NCBI RefSeq assembly: GCF_000372725.1
Contig: NW_005196094.1
Span: 377,541-441,540, forward strand
DNA: 64,000 nucleotides
From: Emiliania huxleyi CCMP1516
Taxonomy: Eukaryota > Haptophyta > Isochrysidales > Noelaerhabdaceae
Reading direction: 5' to 3'
Positions 51,984-62,530 of the stretch are shown piece after piece. A program made the position numbers and the translations under genes. The notes beneath the pieces were generated by a model, which was given only the letters and a program-made list of their open reading frames with translations, was not told the DNA's origin and did no database searches. Positions within the stretch are counted from its first letter, which is position 1. Every line of letters starts with the position of its first letter.

Positions 51984-53195
51984 GCCACCGCCACCGCTGC
52001 TGCCGCCTTCGTCGGCACCGCGCAAACGCGGATTCGCGGCGGCGGCCTCGGCGCGGGCGAGGAATCGGCCGATGCGCCTCAGCGCGACCGCGCCCTGCGT
52101 GAGCTGTCCGACGAGCTCGCCGAAGAACATGATCGGGAAGCGGACGACCGAGAAGAGCGAGAGGACGGGGAAGGCTAGGTCGGCGGTGAGCGGCGAGGAG
52201 GGCGAGGTGAGCACCGCGGCGGCGAGGGCGAGGGCTGTCGCGAGCTGCGGCAGCGCGATCGTCATCGTCATCAGGCGCGCGAAGAGGCCGAGCTCAGTCC
52301 GGATGTAGGGGAGCTCTCTCTCGCGCCGCGCCAGCAGGTCGGCCTCAAAGGCGGCGTCCCAGCCGTGGAACTTGAGCGCGCGCACGCCCTTGACGAGCTC
52401 GAGGCAGCGCGCCACCCGCGCGTCCGAGTGCGGCAGGTGCGCCGCACGCGCCGCCTTGAGGCGCCGCACAAGCAGCAGGTTGAGCGGGATCATCGTCAGG
52501 AGCAGGCCGATGCCCGCGAGCGCAGCCACGCCGGCCAGGTCGACGAGCAGCAGCGCCGCGACGAGGATCATCAGCGGGCAGGCCCAGAGCAAGTGGATCA
52601 GCGGTAGCGCGTCGAGCAGCTTCTGCGCATCGTTGGAGAGGAGGTTGGCCGTGCTCGGCGGCGCGGAGGCGGCGCGGAGCGAGAGCGCGGTCCGGTAGAC
52701 GAGGGCGACGGAGAGGGAGCGAAGCTCCGCGCCGAGGCAAAAGGTTGCGAAGAGCTGCTGCTCCTTGGCGAGCGAGCCGACGACGCCGTTCAGGCCGACG
52801 AGGACGGCCAGCCACATGCCCTCTCCCTGCTCGTGCGCTGCGACGGCGCGCACAATCCGCTGGAGCAGCAGTGGCTGCGCCAGCTGCGAGGCGACAAAGA
52901 TGGCGTACATCACGCCGCTACCGACGAGACGCCACCGCACGAGCAGCCACAGACGACGGCGGTAGGAGAGCGACGCGTCCTGTTCGTCGTACCAAGCGAG
53001 CAGCGCTTCCGTGCTGCGAGTGGCCCAGCCGGCGCACGCGCTCGCGTCGTCCTGCGAGAGCGGGACGCGCCAGCCGCGGCGCACGGCAGGCGTGACCCAG
53101 AGGAAGAGGAGCCTGCTGCACAGCGCGGCGGCGGCGGATGCGGCTTTGTGGAGCGGCGAGCGGTGGCGGACGCGGACCGGCGAACGCGTGCACAT
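49038..53195 (-). CDS. ABCC/MRP-type full ABC transporter
   Basis: One uninterrupted 1385-aa frame from the ATG at 53195. Layout: TMD1 about 85-360, NBD1 about 440-660, TMD2 about 750-1060, NBD2 about 1120-1370. NBD1 has GAVGCGKST (about 500), LSGGQQQRVALARA (about 593) and LLLLDDVFSALD. NBD2 has GRTGAGKSS (about 1160), the signature NWSLGERQLLCFARA, VLLLDEATASID and AHRLHTV. Short-form subfamily C (no TMD0), with D for E after Walker B of NBD1 and the LSLGQ-type signature in NBD2, as usual in MRPs. Expected to export organic anions or conjugates from the cytosol, at the plasma membrane or vacuole. A poly-Gly linker (about 30 Gly from GCC/ACC repeats at 51910-52000) lies between TMD1 and NBD1. 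Confidence 0.93.
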
Positions 53196-53329
53196 GTGCG
53201 TGCGTCTGGTGCGAAAGCGTCGTGAGGCCTTCCTATTTTTGTGCTACTGGACACACGGCGGAGGACCAGTGTCCATACCGCGTTGGTGTCCAGTCCGAGC
53301 CTGGCTGTTCTTCACCTTTCTACCTACCT

Positions 53330-53645
53330 ACCTGTTCGAAACGAGAGTTGGTCCGAGCAAGCAACGACATGACCTGGCGGCAAATGATCGGACTGGGAGT
53401 CAGAAGAGTGGTCCTTGCGCGAGGAGAGCTCGATAAACTCGAGGGGCCAAAATATGCTGAAAGGGGAGAGCGGAGTTACGCCGAGAGGCGAGAGAAGCTG
53501 CGAGAGCAAGGGATCGGGCAGGCGGCGGCGTCGTTGCAGGATGAGGCCGAGGAGAGCGACGAGTCCGAGGACGAAGCGGCAGGAGAGAACGACGAGAGTG
53601 AGAAGACCTCTTGCACCGAGAATCGTAGACGTACGTCCCGAACTA
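53330..53645 (+). mobile_element. LINE-like internal fragment (copy 6)
   Basis: Reads SNDMTWRQMIGLGVRRVVLA, then GELDKLEGPKYAERGERSYA, homologous to 45100-45430. It lacks the conserved 3' tail and ends close to the ATG of the next gene (53685), with which it is in frame through the upstream codons. Its sequence may therefore form part of that gene's 5' leader. Confidence 0.7.
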
Positions 53646-53684
53646 TACGTCGCTAAAAGTACAGCATGTGACGTGTGTGTGTAC

Positions 53685-54677
53685 ATGGCGGCAGCCGAAC
53701 CACTCCGCCTCACCGTCGCACGCTGCGCGCTCAATTCTGCCGTCATATGCACTACCGTCGCCACGGATGAGCTCCAGCTCGCGGTCGACCTCGGCCGCAC
53801 CGCGCGTGCGGCAGGCTTTGGTTGCATTGCGGTGCTCCCCTTTGACGCTGTCGCCGCCGACGGTCTGGACGCGAGCGACCGCGGCCTGCTGGCGCTGCTG
53901 CCGCCACCCACTCCGCCGCTGCTACCACGTCCGCAGTTCTGCGGCAAGCAGTACCTCTCTCGCCGGCGGCAGTTCCACCGGATGCGGCTGTGGAGGATGC
54001 TGCTCGAGGCGGGCTTCCACGTGCTCGGTGTCGATCCGATGCTGCGGCTCGACCGCAACCCGCTGCCCGCGCTGGGTGTGCTGCGCGTGCGGGCGGACGG
54101 GCTGCAGGTGGCGGGCGAGGCGTATCTCGGTGCGGGCTCATCGCCCGACGTGGTGGGAGGGACGCCCGGCTTCTCGCTCAAGCAAATCTACACCTACTGC
54201 GTCTGGCTGCGCTCGACGCCCGCGACGAGGCTGCTGCTGGCGCAGGCCGAGGCTCGCACCTTTGGAGGGCAGGACGCGCAGGTGCTTAGCGAGGAGCTAA
54301 ACTGGGGCGCCGGAGCCAACGCCAGCTGCTGCCACTCCAACTGCCTCGCCAAGCAGTTCTCTGTCGCCAAGCCGCCGCCCGCGCCCGCCCGCCCATGCGC
54401 CTCGCAGGCCGAGTTGCCTCTCGCGCCTCCGCCTCCCAACCGCACGCGCAACTCGTGGCCGCCTCCCGGCACGGCCAAGGCATGGAAGCCGGCCGCGTAC
54501 AACGCGCTCCCGATGGCGGCGCACCACTTTGGGCGCTGCACCGGCCGGGACGTGGCGTGCTCAGGCCTGCACGAGACCTGCCCTCCGCCACCGCCGCCCT
54601 ACACGCGGCAAGCCGCGCTGGCGGAGAGCAGGAGGAAGCGGGGCGGTGCAAAAAAGAAGAAGGTGGGTCAAACGTGA
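53685..54677 (+). CDS. GT77-like nucleotide-diphospho-sugar transferase family protein
   Basis: Starts at ATG 53685 (MAAAEPLRLTVARCALNSAV), 330 aa, one exon. The middle part fits the nucleotide-diphospho-sugar transferase (GT77) pattern: FHRMRLWRMLLEAGFHVLGV then DPMLRLDRNPLPAL, a position where active enzymes carry DxD, here GVDPM. Further on, GTPGFSLKQIYTYCVWLRST and FGGQDAQVLSEELN correspond to the usual 'GxxxxR..DQ..f' part. The C-terminus is Pro-rich with Cys pairs and a Lys-rich end (GGAKKKKVGQT). No signal peptide is seen. The weakened metal motif leaves catalysis doubtful. The frame is open upstream through the retroelement fragment, but the ATG chosen has the first family-like residues just after it. 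Confidence 0.5.
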   Translation: MAAAEPLRLTVARCALNSAVICTTVATDELQLAVDLGRTARAAGFGCIAVLPFDAVAADGLDASDRGLLALLPPPTPPLLPRPQFCGKQYLSRRRQFHRMRLWRMLLEAGFHVLGVDPMLRLDRNPLPALGVLRVRADGLQVAGEAYLGAGSSPDVVGGTPGFSLKQIYTYCVWLRSTPATRLLLAQAEARTFGGQDAQVLSEELNWGAGANASCCHSNCLAKQFSVAKPPPAPARPCASQAELPLAPPPPNRTRNSWPPPGTAKAWKPAAYNALPMAAHHFGRCTGRDVACSGLHETCPPPPPPYTRQAALAESRRKRGGAKKKKVGQT

Positions 54678-55432
54678 GGAAACCAAAACGCGGAAATGCA
54701 GCCCCTTGGAGTGAAGGCTTCGTAGCCCTCCCCGGTCCGCAGGAGTGAGGAGAAAAGGAGAGGACTTGACGTAGGGGGTGGACAGCGTCCTAAAATCTGA
54801 GGATCAAGGACTCAGACTTCGCTTTTGTGAGGCCAAAGTGAGTTTATGGGTGTGTGAGAACGATGCGCGACACGAGGAGTCACGCGGACCGACTCGTCGG
54901 TGACTCTGTGCTGCACGCCGTTCCAGAATTTTTCTCAGCGTGAGCGAGACGTGGAAGAGTGCCACCGTCGGGTAGGACGGGTCGGCCCGGAGCATCGGAG
55001 TAGCCGTCGTGGTCGCGGCGAGCAGCGCCGGCCCGCACTCCGGCGCCGCGTCGGCAACGTTGGAGCATGTCCACCGCCACTCCGTTCGCGGTCGCGCAGC
55101 GCGGTGACCGGTGTTTGTCCCGGGCATTAACACTATTCCGCCACCATGGCGGCGCGCGCGTTTTATCCGCGCGCGATATTAGTAGAACCAAACTTGTGTT
55201 CCCAGAGTGTGTAACTTTGTATACACTATACTGACACGTACAGCGGACGCGATGCGCATGCGGCCTCTGCCTAGCCTCCTGCTCAAATGCACCCCATCCC
55301 CGAGATGCGATGCGCGAGGAGAGACGTTAGCCGCTACACGTGTTTGAACTCGAATTACATGCGAGATTTTGAGAGAAATCCCAAAATGGTGTCGTATATG
55401 CGCGCCGCAGCGCGGGGCCTGCCGTCGGAGAG
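54678..55432. other. Intergenic between convergent genes
   Basis: No gene is supported. Frames on the minus strand continue the low-complexity readings of the next gene's other frames. Some AT-richer segments (54780-54860, 55180-55230) are compatible with 3' untranslated DNA. Confidence 0.35.
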
Positions 55433-56239
55433 TCAGATGTCGGGCGGCGGGAGGCCCTCCACGCGGCAGCGCTTTGCCGCCGCGAAAGGCGACGGGACGG
55501 CACCGCCCTCTGCCCCGCCGCCCCCATCCTCGTCGCCATCCTCCGCGCTGAGCGACCAGAGCGCGGCGTTGCGGCCGCGCAGCAGCGACAGCTCGGGCGC
55601 CATCTGCGGCGGCTGCTGCTCCGACGGCTCGCCCCCGCCTGGCAGCGAGGGCGCGAGGCTGTCTGTGACGCCGCCGGTCGAGGCGAGGGCGTCCTGCTCG
55701 AGCAAGCTGTTGGCGGCCGTGGCCGCAGCCGCCCCGCTCCCGGCAGCTTCCTCCACACTCGAGTGGCAGCTCTGCGGGAGTGGGAGGGAGAGCTTCGCCA
55801 GCGCGGGAGCCGGAGGGCGCAAAGGTGGCGCGTAGGCGGCAGGGTCCGCCGCCATCGAGCACGGCGGCTCACAGGCAGCAGCGCCCACCACCTGCTGCTG
55901 CAGCGGCGCACAGGCAGCGGGGCCGGGCACGCTCATCCGAGGCGGCGGCGATCCCGCGCCAACCGGCCCCGGAAGCGGTCGGCGGAGCGGGTCGGAGGGG
56001 AACAGCCTCAGCCATGGATCCTCGACGAATGACGGGCGGTAGAACGCCTGCCCAGACGCGCTCGGCCCGCCACCGCCACGCCCGCCGCGTCCTCGTCCTT
56101 TGCCGCCCTTGCCGCCCTTACCGCCGCCCTTGCCGCCGCCCTTGCCGCCGCCCTTGCCGAAAGGCGGGGGCTGGAAGGGCACTGGCGGCGCCCACCAGCC
56201 GGGCGGCTGAGGGAAGGGCGGTGCTGGGGCTCGCTGCAT
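55433..56239 (-). CDS. GKGG-rich protein of unknown function
   Basis: The ATG at 56239 gives MQRAPAPPFPQPPGWWAPPV. The 268-aa product has a Pro-rich start, a (GGGK)n then RGRGGRGGGG tract at about residues 28-60 (from 56090-56160), a short conserved-looking core (QAFYRPSFVEDPWLRLFPSD), and a long Ala/Pro/Ser/Gln-rich tail. The Gly/Lys/Arg tract resembles RGG-type RNA-binding or condensate-forming regions; function is inference. The frame is open upstream, through a retroelement copy on the other strand, to 56605, but that part is antisense LINE sequence, so the internal ATG is preferred. Confidence 0.6.
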   Translation of the reverse strand: MQRAPAPPFPQPPGWWAPPVPFQPPPFGKGGGKGGGKGGGKGGKGGKGRGRGGRGGGGPSASGQAFYRPSFVEDPWLRLFPSDPLRRPLPGPVGAGSPPPRMSVPGPAACAPLQQQVVGAAACEPPCSMAADPAAYAPPLRPPAPALAKLSLPLPQSCHSSVEEAAGSGAAAATAANSLLEQDALASTGGVTDSLAPSLPGGGEPSEQQPPQMAPELSLLRGRNAALWSLSAEDGDEDGGGGAEGGAVPSPFAAAKRCRVEGLPPPDI

Positions 56240-56289
56240 GTGCGGTACCGCGTATTGGGGACGCGCACCGAGAAAAAAAACTGGCCGTG

Positions 56290-56790
56290 TCCAAGTTTCG
56301 TTCGTACAAGTGTCGAAGAGTGAGTGGACCTGAGCAACGATATGACTTGGCGGCAAATGATCGCAGTGGGCGGGCAGAAGAGTCGTCCTTGCGCGAGGAG
56401 AGCTCGATAAACTCGATCGAGGGGCCGAAATATGCCGCGAGGAGGGCAGAGTTGCGCCGAAAGGCGGGAGAAGCCGCGAGAGCAAGCAAGGGATCGGCAG
56501 GCGGCGGCGGCGTCGCAGGACGAGGCAGACGAGAGCGACGCGACAGAGGAGGAAGCGACAGAGGAGGGAGAACGACGAGAGTGGGACGACCGCGAGAGGT
56601 GGCATGAAGGTTGCAGCGAGAATCGGCGAGGGACTGCGAAGGGAGATAGAAAGAGGCAGACGACCAAGGGTTAGGGTGGGCGACGGCTAGCACCACACTC
56701 CTCTCCTTAAAATCCCTTGTGTGGTGGCGGCGTGCCGTCCTCCCATCCCTCCCGTGGGTTGTCTGTTTTCTTTCTTTCTTTCTTTACCGT
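56290..56790 (+). mobile_element. LINE-like 5'-truncated copy (copy 7)
   Basis: Starts near 'tacaagtgtcgaagagtgag' and runs through the MTWRQM..GELDKLEG-equivalent region to the full 3' tail, 'ctccttaaaatcccttgtgt', 'ggcggcgtgccgtcctccca' and TTTCTTTCTTTC. It lies about 50 bp upstream of the start codon of the divergent GKGG-rich gene and so occupies its promoter. Confidence 0.8.
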
Positions 56791-57159
56791 GACACTGCGA
56801 GCCGTGGCACCGTGACACGCTGTGACACCGCCGTGACACCTCGGTGACACCCCGTTCCCCGTCGTGACACGCGGTGACATGTTGACATATGTTGGCGCGT
56901 GGAGCCGCGGCTGGAACAGCCGCAGGGTCAAGGGGCCGCCCCCGAGGCTCCACACCAGGTGTTGCGGCCGCCAGTACCGCCATTAGGTTGACACGGTCCA
57001 AAGCGTGCGCCATGCGCTCGCCGACATCGATCCCTGCCCGCACACGCGTGCCCTGCCCTACCGGTACCTTCCCAGGCCCGTCATCGCATTCGCCTTCCTG
57101 GGGACCCAGCGCTGACTTCTGACTGTCGTTGCTGTCTCTCCCTTCTCGACTGTCTGTGC

Positions 57160-58215
57160 TTGTGCGTCTTGGGTCCGGGGTTGTGTTTTTCTGTGAACCT
57201 CCAGGGCTCGCACCTCAACCTCTCACAGACCAGCGCACAGCGCCATTAGGAGGTATTTATTCTCAATAACAAGGCTGTGTGCGCCATATAGGACGTATTT
57301 TCTTCTCAATAACAAGCAAGGCTGTAAACACCACTCTGTGCTTGCTGATTGTGCGTCTTGGGTCCGGGGTTGTGTTTTTGTGTGAAGTCTCCCCCCATCC
57401 CCAGGGCCTCCAGGGCTCGCACCTCAACCTCTCACAGACCAGCGCACAGCTCGAGGCGACGTATTTTCTTCTCAATAACAAGGCTGTGAACGCTGCCATC
57501 CTCGCGGGCACGGACGCTGCGGGCGCGGGCGCGGGGGTGGTGGAGGCGCTCAATTGCTGGGAGGAGGGTGCGTACAAAGCGGAGACGATGGAGGCGCTCG
57601 CCGAGTTCGGCGATTGAGCGCCTCCCTCTCTCTCCGGCTGCGCGCATGACCGGTGCGGCCTCCGAGTCGGCATAAAAAGCGCGCGCGATAAGGTTTTTGC
57701 TTGCCTTCCCTGGGACCCCGTGTTGCATGTCTGACTGTCACTGGTGCGATTTCGGGGCCCGGGGTTGTGCGTTTATGTGAACACCACTTGGGTCCGTGGT
57801 TGTGTTTTTGTGTGAACACCACCCAGCCGTCGGTGAGCACCGGACGCGAGGGTCGGTCGGTCGGCTCCTAACTCGCTGCATATAGTAGCGATGAGCTCAC
57901 TAGCTAGAGCTCACACTAGAGGCCGTCATCGCATTCGCCCTGGGACCCAGCGCTGACTTCTGACTATCGTTGCGGTCTATCCCTTTCTCGACTGTCTGTG
58001 CTTGTGCGTCTTGGGTCCGGGCGGGGTTGTGTTTTTCTGTGAATGAACCTCCAGGGCTCGCACCTCAACCTCTCACAGACCAGCGCACAGCGCCATAGGA
58101 GGTATTTCTTCTCAATAACAAGGCTGTGTGCGCCATACGACGTATTTTCTTCTCGTGGAAGGGAGTTTTCTTGTAAAATTCTTCTCAATAACAAGGCTGT
58201 GAACACCACGCCGGC
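57160..58215 (+). repeat. Triplicated segment carrying part of an exon
   Basis: The phrases 'gtgcgtcttgggtccgggg', 'ctccagggctcgcacctcaa' and 'ctcaataacaaggctgtg' occur in the same order in three places: about 57160-57335, 57347-57490 and 58003-58210, with small indels. A shorter related stretch is at 57745-57815. Only the middle copy leads into a longer open frame. Confidence 0.8.
57405..57617 (+). pseudogene. Last exon of an unidentified gene, or exon remnant
   Basis: After an acceptor-like 'ccccccatccccag' the frame reads GLQGSHLNLSQTSAQLEATY, FLLNNKAVNAAILAGTDAAG and ALNCWEEGAYKAETMEALAE, then stops. This is a balanced, plausible protein C-terminus, but no upstream exon was found in the duplicated surroundings. 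The flanking copies of the same segment are interrupted early. It may be the donor exon of the local duplication. Confidence 0.45.
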
Positions 58216-58224
58216 TGGGTGTGG

Positions 58225-58932
58225 ATGTGTGTGCTCCGCCTCCTGCTCGTCAGCCTGCTTGCCCCCACCTCCTTCGGCTTTGCGGCGGGCGGCATCTCGT
58301 CGCTCGAGTCTCAGGTGGCTCGACTCGCCTCCTCTGCGACGACGTCACGCAGCGAGCTCGAGGACAGGCTCGCAGAGCTGGTGAGCGAGAGCGGCGGCGG
58401 CATCCCTGACCCAGCGCTCTCGCCGATGATTGAGGGCGACTGGGAGCTGCTGTACACGACCAAGTCCAGCTTCGATTGGCGCAATCCGCTCGGCCGGCGG
58501 GCAGACGGGACAACGCCTGGCGTGGAGGGTTGGTTTGCTGCCCTGAGTGGCGGAGGAGAATCGGCTGCGGCTGCCTCGTCCAGCCCCATCCAGCGCGCGG
58601 TGACGTCGGCCTTTTCGGTCACGCAGAGCATCCGTGGGCTCCAAGGCGGCGCCGCCAGAGGGCGGGTGGAGCAGCTCGTCCGCACACCGCTCGGAGAGCT
58701 GCGCCTCAACGCAGCCGCAACGGCCCGCCCGGCAGCTCCGAGGCGCGTGTCGTTCGCTTTCGACGAAGGCTACTTTCAGACGGAGCAGGGGCTGCGGCTG
58801 CCGTACCCGGTGCCCTTCAAGCTGCTCGGCAAGGAGGCGGAGGGATGGCTAGACACCGAGTTCCTCGGCGATGAGCTCCGCATCAGCACGGGCAATAAAG
58901 GGACGACATTCGTCTTGAGGCGCGGCGATTAA
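58225..58932 (+). CDS. PAP/fibrillin-family plastid lipid-associated protein
   Basis: The single exon from ATG 58225 encodes 235 aa. MCVLRLLLVSLLAPTSFGFA is a signal peptide with a Phe near the predicted cleavage site, typical of secondary-plastid import. The mature part begins with a helix (SSLESQVARLASS..ELEDRLAELV) and has the fibrillin hallmark IEGDWELLYTTKSSFDWRNP. It ends in GWLDTEFLGDELRISTGNKG and TTFVLRR, the lipocalin-like closing strands. Fibrillins bind lipids and quinones in plastoglobules or thylakoids. It begins right at the edge of the third copy of the 57-58 kb repeat, so its promoter lies inside duplicated DNA. Confidence 0.85.
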   Translation: MCVLRLLLVSLLAPTSFGFAAGGISSLESQVARLASSATTSRSELEDRLAELVSESGGGIPDPALSPMIEGDWELLYTTKSSFDWRNPLGRRADGTTPGVEGWFAALSGGGESAAAASSSPIQRAVTSAFSVTQSIRGLQGGAARGRVEQLVRTPLGELRLNAAATARPAAPRRVSFAFDEGYFQTEQGLRLPYPVPFKLLGKEAEGWLDTEFLGDELRISTGNKGTTFVLRRGD

Positions 58933-59525
58933 AGCATGGGCGTGTGTGCCTCTGTGGACTGTCTCGCAGCGACGGACAAACAAACAACATTAAATAGGAA
59001 CTGCCCCTTTTATTCGTCTTGCACTATACAACACAGAGACATTCTTTCATGTTCAGGCAAAAATAACGACGAAGCTCGACGAGAAGGCGCGTGTACGGCT
59101 ACGGCTTCAGCCTTCACTCCTTCTCGGCTTCTTTACACGAATAACACCACGATAAGTAAATAAAAACGGACACTTCTACTGTGAGATGGGTAAAAAGGAA
59201 CAGGTCCCCGATAACACCACACGCTCCGTGATAAAACATGAAAAATTAGCGAGAGAGCTCCTGTGAGCTCGAGAGAGAGACAGAATAGTCAGAGACTCTG
59301 TGTGAAATTCAGAGAGCCTATTATTCTAAAATCAGTGAAAAATACGTCACGTGTTGCATGGAACGCGATCCCTGGTGCTGCACGTGATCCGATGTATCGG
59401 GAGTAGTTTTCACTGCGCAGTGTCGGCGCTCTACATCAGTACAACTTGTACACTCACCACGCGACGGGAAGGAGCTTACTCATTGCATCTCAGATCTCTG
59501 TGCACGCGGCTCACGCCCCGGCTCC
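58933..59525. other. Intergenic, AT-richer, no gene
   Basis: 593 bp between convergent genes, clearly lower in GC than the rest of the window. Open frames here lack domains. Confidence 0.4.
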
Positions 59526-59581
59526 TCATCGCCGCGCTGCCACGCCCGACACCGCCGTCGCCGCATTCGCCGCATTCGCCC

Positions 59582-59612
<31 letters not shown>

Positions 59613-61604
59613 TGCCGCCTCCTCCTCGACCGCAACCATCTTGAGGTCCGCCTCCCAAGGCTGCTCGTCTCTGTCCAAGCCTTCAAGTGGCCCCAAACCA
59701 CGCCCTGCGAAATCACGAGCCTTGCTTGTCATATCGTTCGCTCCCCACGCTCCCGCACCTCCCGCTCCCCAGTTGCCCATCGCCTCCAACGAGCCGGACG
59801 AGCCCGACGAGGAGGCGGAATAGCGCGCCGATATCAGAGACAAGCTGCCCCTGCTGCCACCCAACCCCAAGCTCTGTGCCGGCGGCGCCGCCCAAATCGA
59901 TGACCCTAACGCGCCGCACGACAAGGGCCACACGGACTCCCACCCGCCCTCCTGCTTGGAAACCCGCTCGTCGGAGCCCGTCGAGCACCAGCCGTGGCTG
60001 TTGGCAGCGCCCATGACGATGCTGTCGGTGTGGGACGCCCACGGCGACCAGTTCTGCCCTCCACCCGCTTCCGTGTTGAGCCCCTGCTCTGCAATGGCTC
60101 GCTTCGCCTCATCGACCTCGACGGCGGCTGCCTCAGCAACTTTCCCCTTGGCCGCCTTCGACTCCATCTCCCGCCGCTTGTTCGCCTCGGCCGCCTCGCG
60201 CCGCGCCTCCGCCTCCGCCCGTCGCCTCGCGTCCTCCTTCCGCTGCGCCCGCCTCTTTTCGCGCAGCGTCTGGCCGCCCTCGGGCGTTATGGCGCCGTTT
60301 GTGCTCTCGCCATCCGACGCTCTCTTGGCAGCTGGCTCGGTCGGGGAGGGCCCACTAACAGAGCCTGTCTGACGGCTCTGGCGCGTCGGCTTGGTGGTGG
60401 ACCGCGCCGCTAGCCTCTGCTGCCTGCTTCGCCCGCTGAGGCGGCCACTGCTTACACCGATCAGCGACGACCTCGCAGCTTGGTCCAGCTGCGTCAGGTG
60501 CCAGGTGAGGAAGGCGACGAGAAGGACCGCGACCCCGCACGCGAGCAAGAGGAGGTGGCCGGCACTCCAAGCGGGCGCGCCCAGTTGCACAGGCGGGCTC
60601 TGGTGGGCGTGTGGCGGCGCGCTCCGTGGCGCAATGGAGACGCTGTGGGCATGCAAACAGACTGGCTGCTCCGCGCGAATCAGGCCATCGTCACAGAAGC
60701 CACGCCCGCAGAATGTGAATTGCAAGTCATCGCAAGTGTCACATCCCGTCCCCTGAAACTTGAGGGCGCGGCGGAGAAGCCATGCGCAGCGTGAGAAGTT
60801 GCCCCAAGCGTAGGACCTCTTCGCCATGTTGTTGGCGACCCTAAGTGCGTTACAGGCGCCGATTGCGTGAGCTCCGACGCCGCTGACCTCAGCATGGATG
60901 AGCAGCGTCTCGACGATGGCATCATTGCCGACGTAGCACGCCTCGACGAGGGCAGTCATCCCCTCGGCCGGCGGCAGCAAAAGGCCGTTCCGATCCTTGG
61001 AGGTCACTTCGTAGTAGAATTTCTTCGCCTCCGAGGGTGCGCCCAAAAGTGGAGGCGAAGAGGGGTACCGCTCAATGATCCATCCAGGTGGGCCGTGGGC
61101 GAGTAGGAGAAGCACCACCTCGCTGAACTCTATGTAGTGACTTGACTGGCAAACATGGGCCGCTGGACAAACCGCTGATCTACCGCCTACCTCCACGCCG
61201 CCACCAGCCGCCAGAAGCATCGCCTTGCTACGTCCCAGCCAGGGCTTAGCGCCATGGCGTAGCAGAAGGCGCACAAAGCATGCGTCGCCACGCGCACTCG
61301 CCTCCGCGATGGCAGAGTTTGCAACCGGCCCGAGGGCGTTTGGGTCAGCACCGTGCTGCAGCAGCAGCCGAGCCAGAGATGAGGCAGTCGACCGTGGTAG
61401 TCCTTGCCCCTCGTACCAGTCGATCGAATTGGCCACAAATATTAAAATGGGGCTGACGCCCTCGTGCGTCTTGACGGAGAGCCCCGCCGCCGGTTCAGGA
61501 GTGCCGGCAGTGGCATTGAGCCAGCCATGAAGCTGCTCGACGTTGCCATGGGTCACCGCCTCCCTCGCTGGATGCGAGCTATCCATCAACACGGGGCGCG
61601 TCAT
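59526..61604 (-). CDS. Ankyrin-repeat membrane protein with charged coiled coil
   Basis: The frame is open from 61898. Candidate ATGs are 61898, 61736 and 61604; the last (MTRPVLMDSSHPAREAVTHG) directly precedes the first ankyrin helix and is preferred (692 aa). Ankyrin-like repeats run over the first 280 residues (LARLLLQHGADPNALG, CFVRLLLRHGAKP, GMTALVEACYVGNDAIVETL). A Cys-rich patch follows (GCDTCDDLQFTFCGRGFCDD), then one TM helix (HLLLLACGVAVLLVAFLTWH), a basic linker, and a strongly charged helix (LREKRRAQRKEDARRRAEAE). A Gly/Ser-rich region and a poly-Ala end complete it. Probably a single-pass membrane scaffold. Function unknown. Intronless. Confidence 0.8.
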
Positions 61605-62134
61605 CGTACTGAGCGTCACTCCGTCGGGCCAGGCCGCCCGCGGGACGTCAGCTTTGGGCGTTTCCAATCGATTTACCGAGAAGGTAATGTGGGACGGCGC
61701 ATCGGCGATCAGCCGACTACAGCCGTGTGTCATCATGGCCGGCCAAACGCAGATTGAGATCTTACACACCTCACCGCTCGACAGTCGGTCGGTCGGGCAG
61801 CAAGAACGTTCCAAAATCTTGTTAGTACTTACTACACCGACCCCCCTTTCTGCTTTCAGCCTCCAAGTGCTCCAGCTTTCTCTACATACATCATACATAG
61901 ATTATAGTCGCATCCTCACCGCTCCTTTTCTTCCTTTTATCGACATTTCCCCCCTTTGTGTTGTAATAATTATGTATATGAACAGGAGATGACAGATGTC
62001 ACTTATTCTACTTTACTTACGATGTGGGTTGTGCTTGTGGGAGCTGCAGCTGGGAGAAATCTCTCTGGCAGACTCTCTCTCTCTCACGTCTCAGCTCTCT
62101 CACTCTCTCTCTTCACACTTCAGACACACACAAG

Positions 62135-62135
<1 letters not shown>

Positions 62136-62226
<91 letters not shown>
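62136..62226. repeat. (CA)n microsatellite
   Basis: About 45 uninterrupted CA dinucleotides, bordered by CT-rich sequence (tctctctc) on both sides. It lies between two minus-strand genes. Confidence 0.98.
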
Positions 62227-62228
<2 letters not shown>

Positions 62229-62530
62229 TCTCTCTCTCAGTACAGAGGTATGTAAAAAAGATTCGCAGGGGACCATTGGGTTTGTACTATTAACAACGAA
62301 GGCGCTCTCAAAAAGATTTATGTGGAACGCGTGAAAAAGGTGTGTTACAACACGCTACCCCTTTGTACACAGAGAGCACAAACTGAAAGCACGACGGTGG
62401 TACTAGTTTTTATTACTGGTGCGCTGAGCCCCCCCCCAAATTCCTTTGTCGGAGAGGTGTTTCGACCCCGGGACCCCCCCCCACCCCCCGCGGCATACAG
62501 CTCACTCTCTCCCTCACACGGCCCACACGA

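Noticed and set aside
56240-56605. N-terminal extension of the GKGG-rich protein to 56605
   Set aside because: That stretch is antisense to the retroelement copy; the resulting hydrophobic, Arg-rich leader is a by-product.
62136-62226. Protein frames of alternating His/Thr
   Set aside because: Translation of a (CA)n microsatellite.
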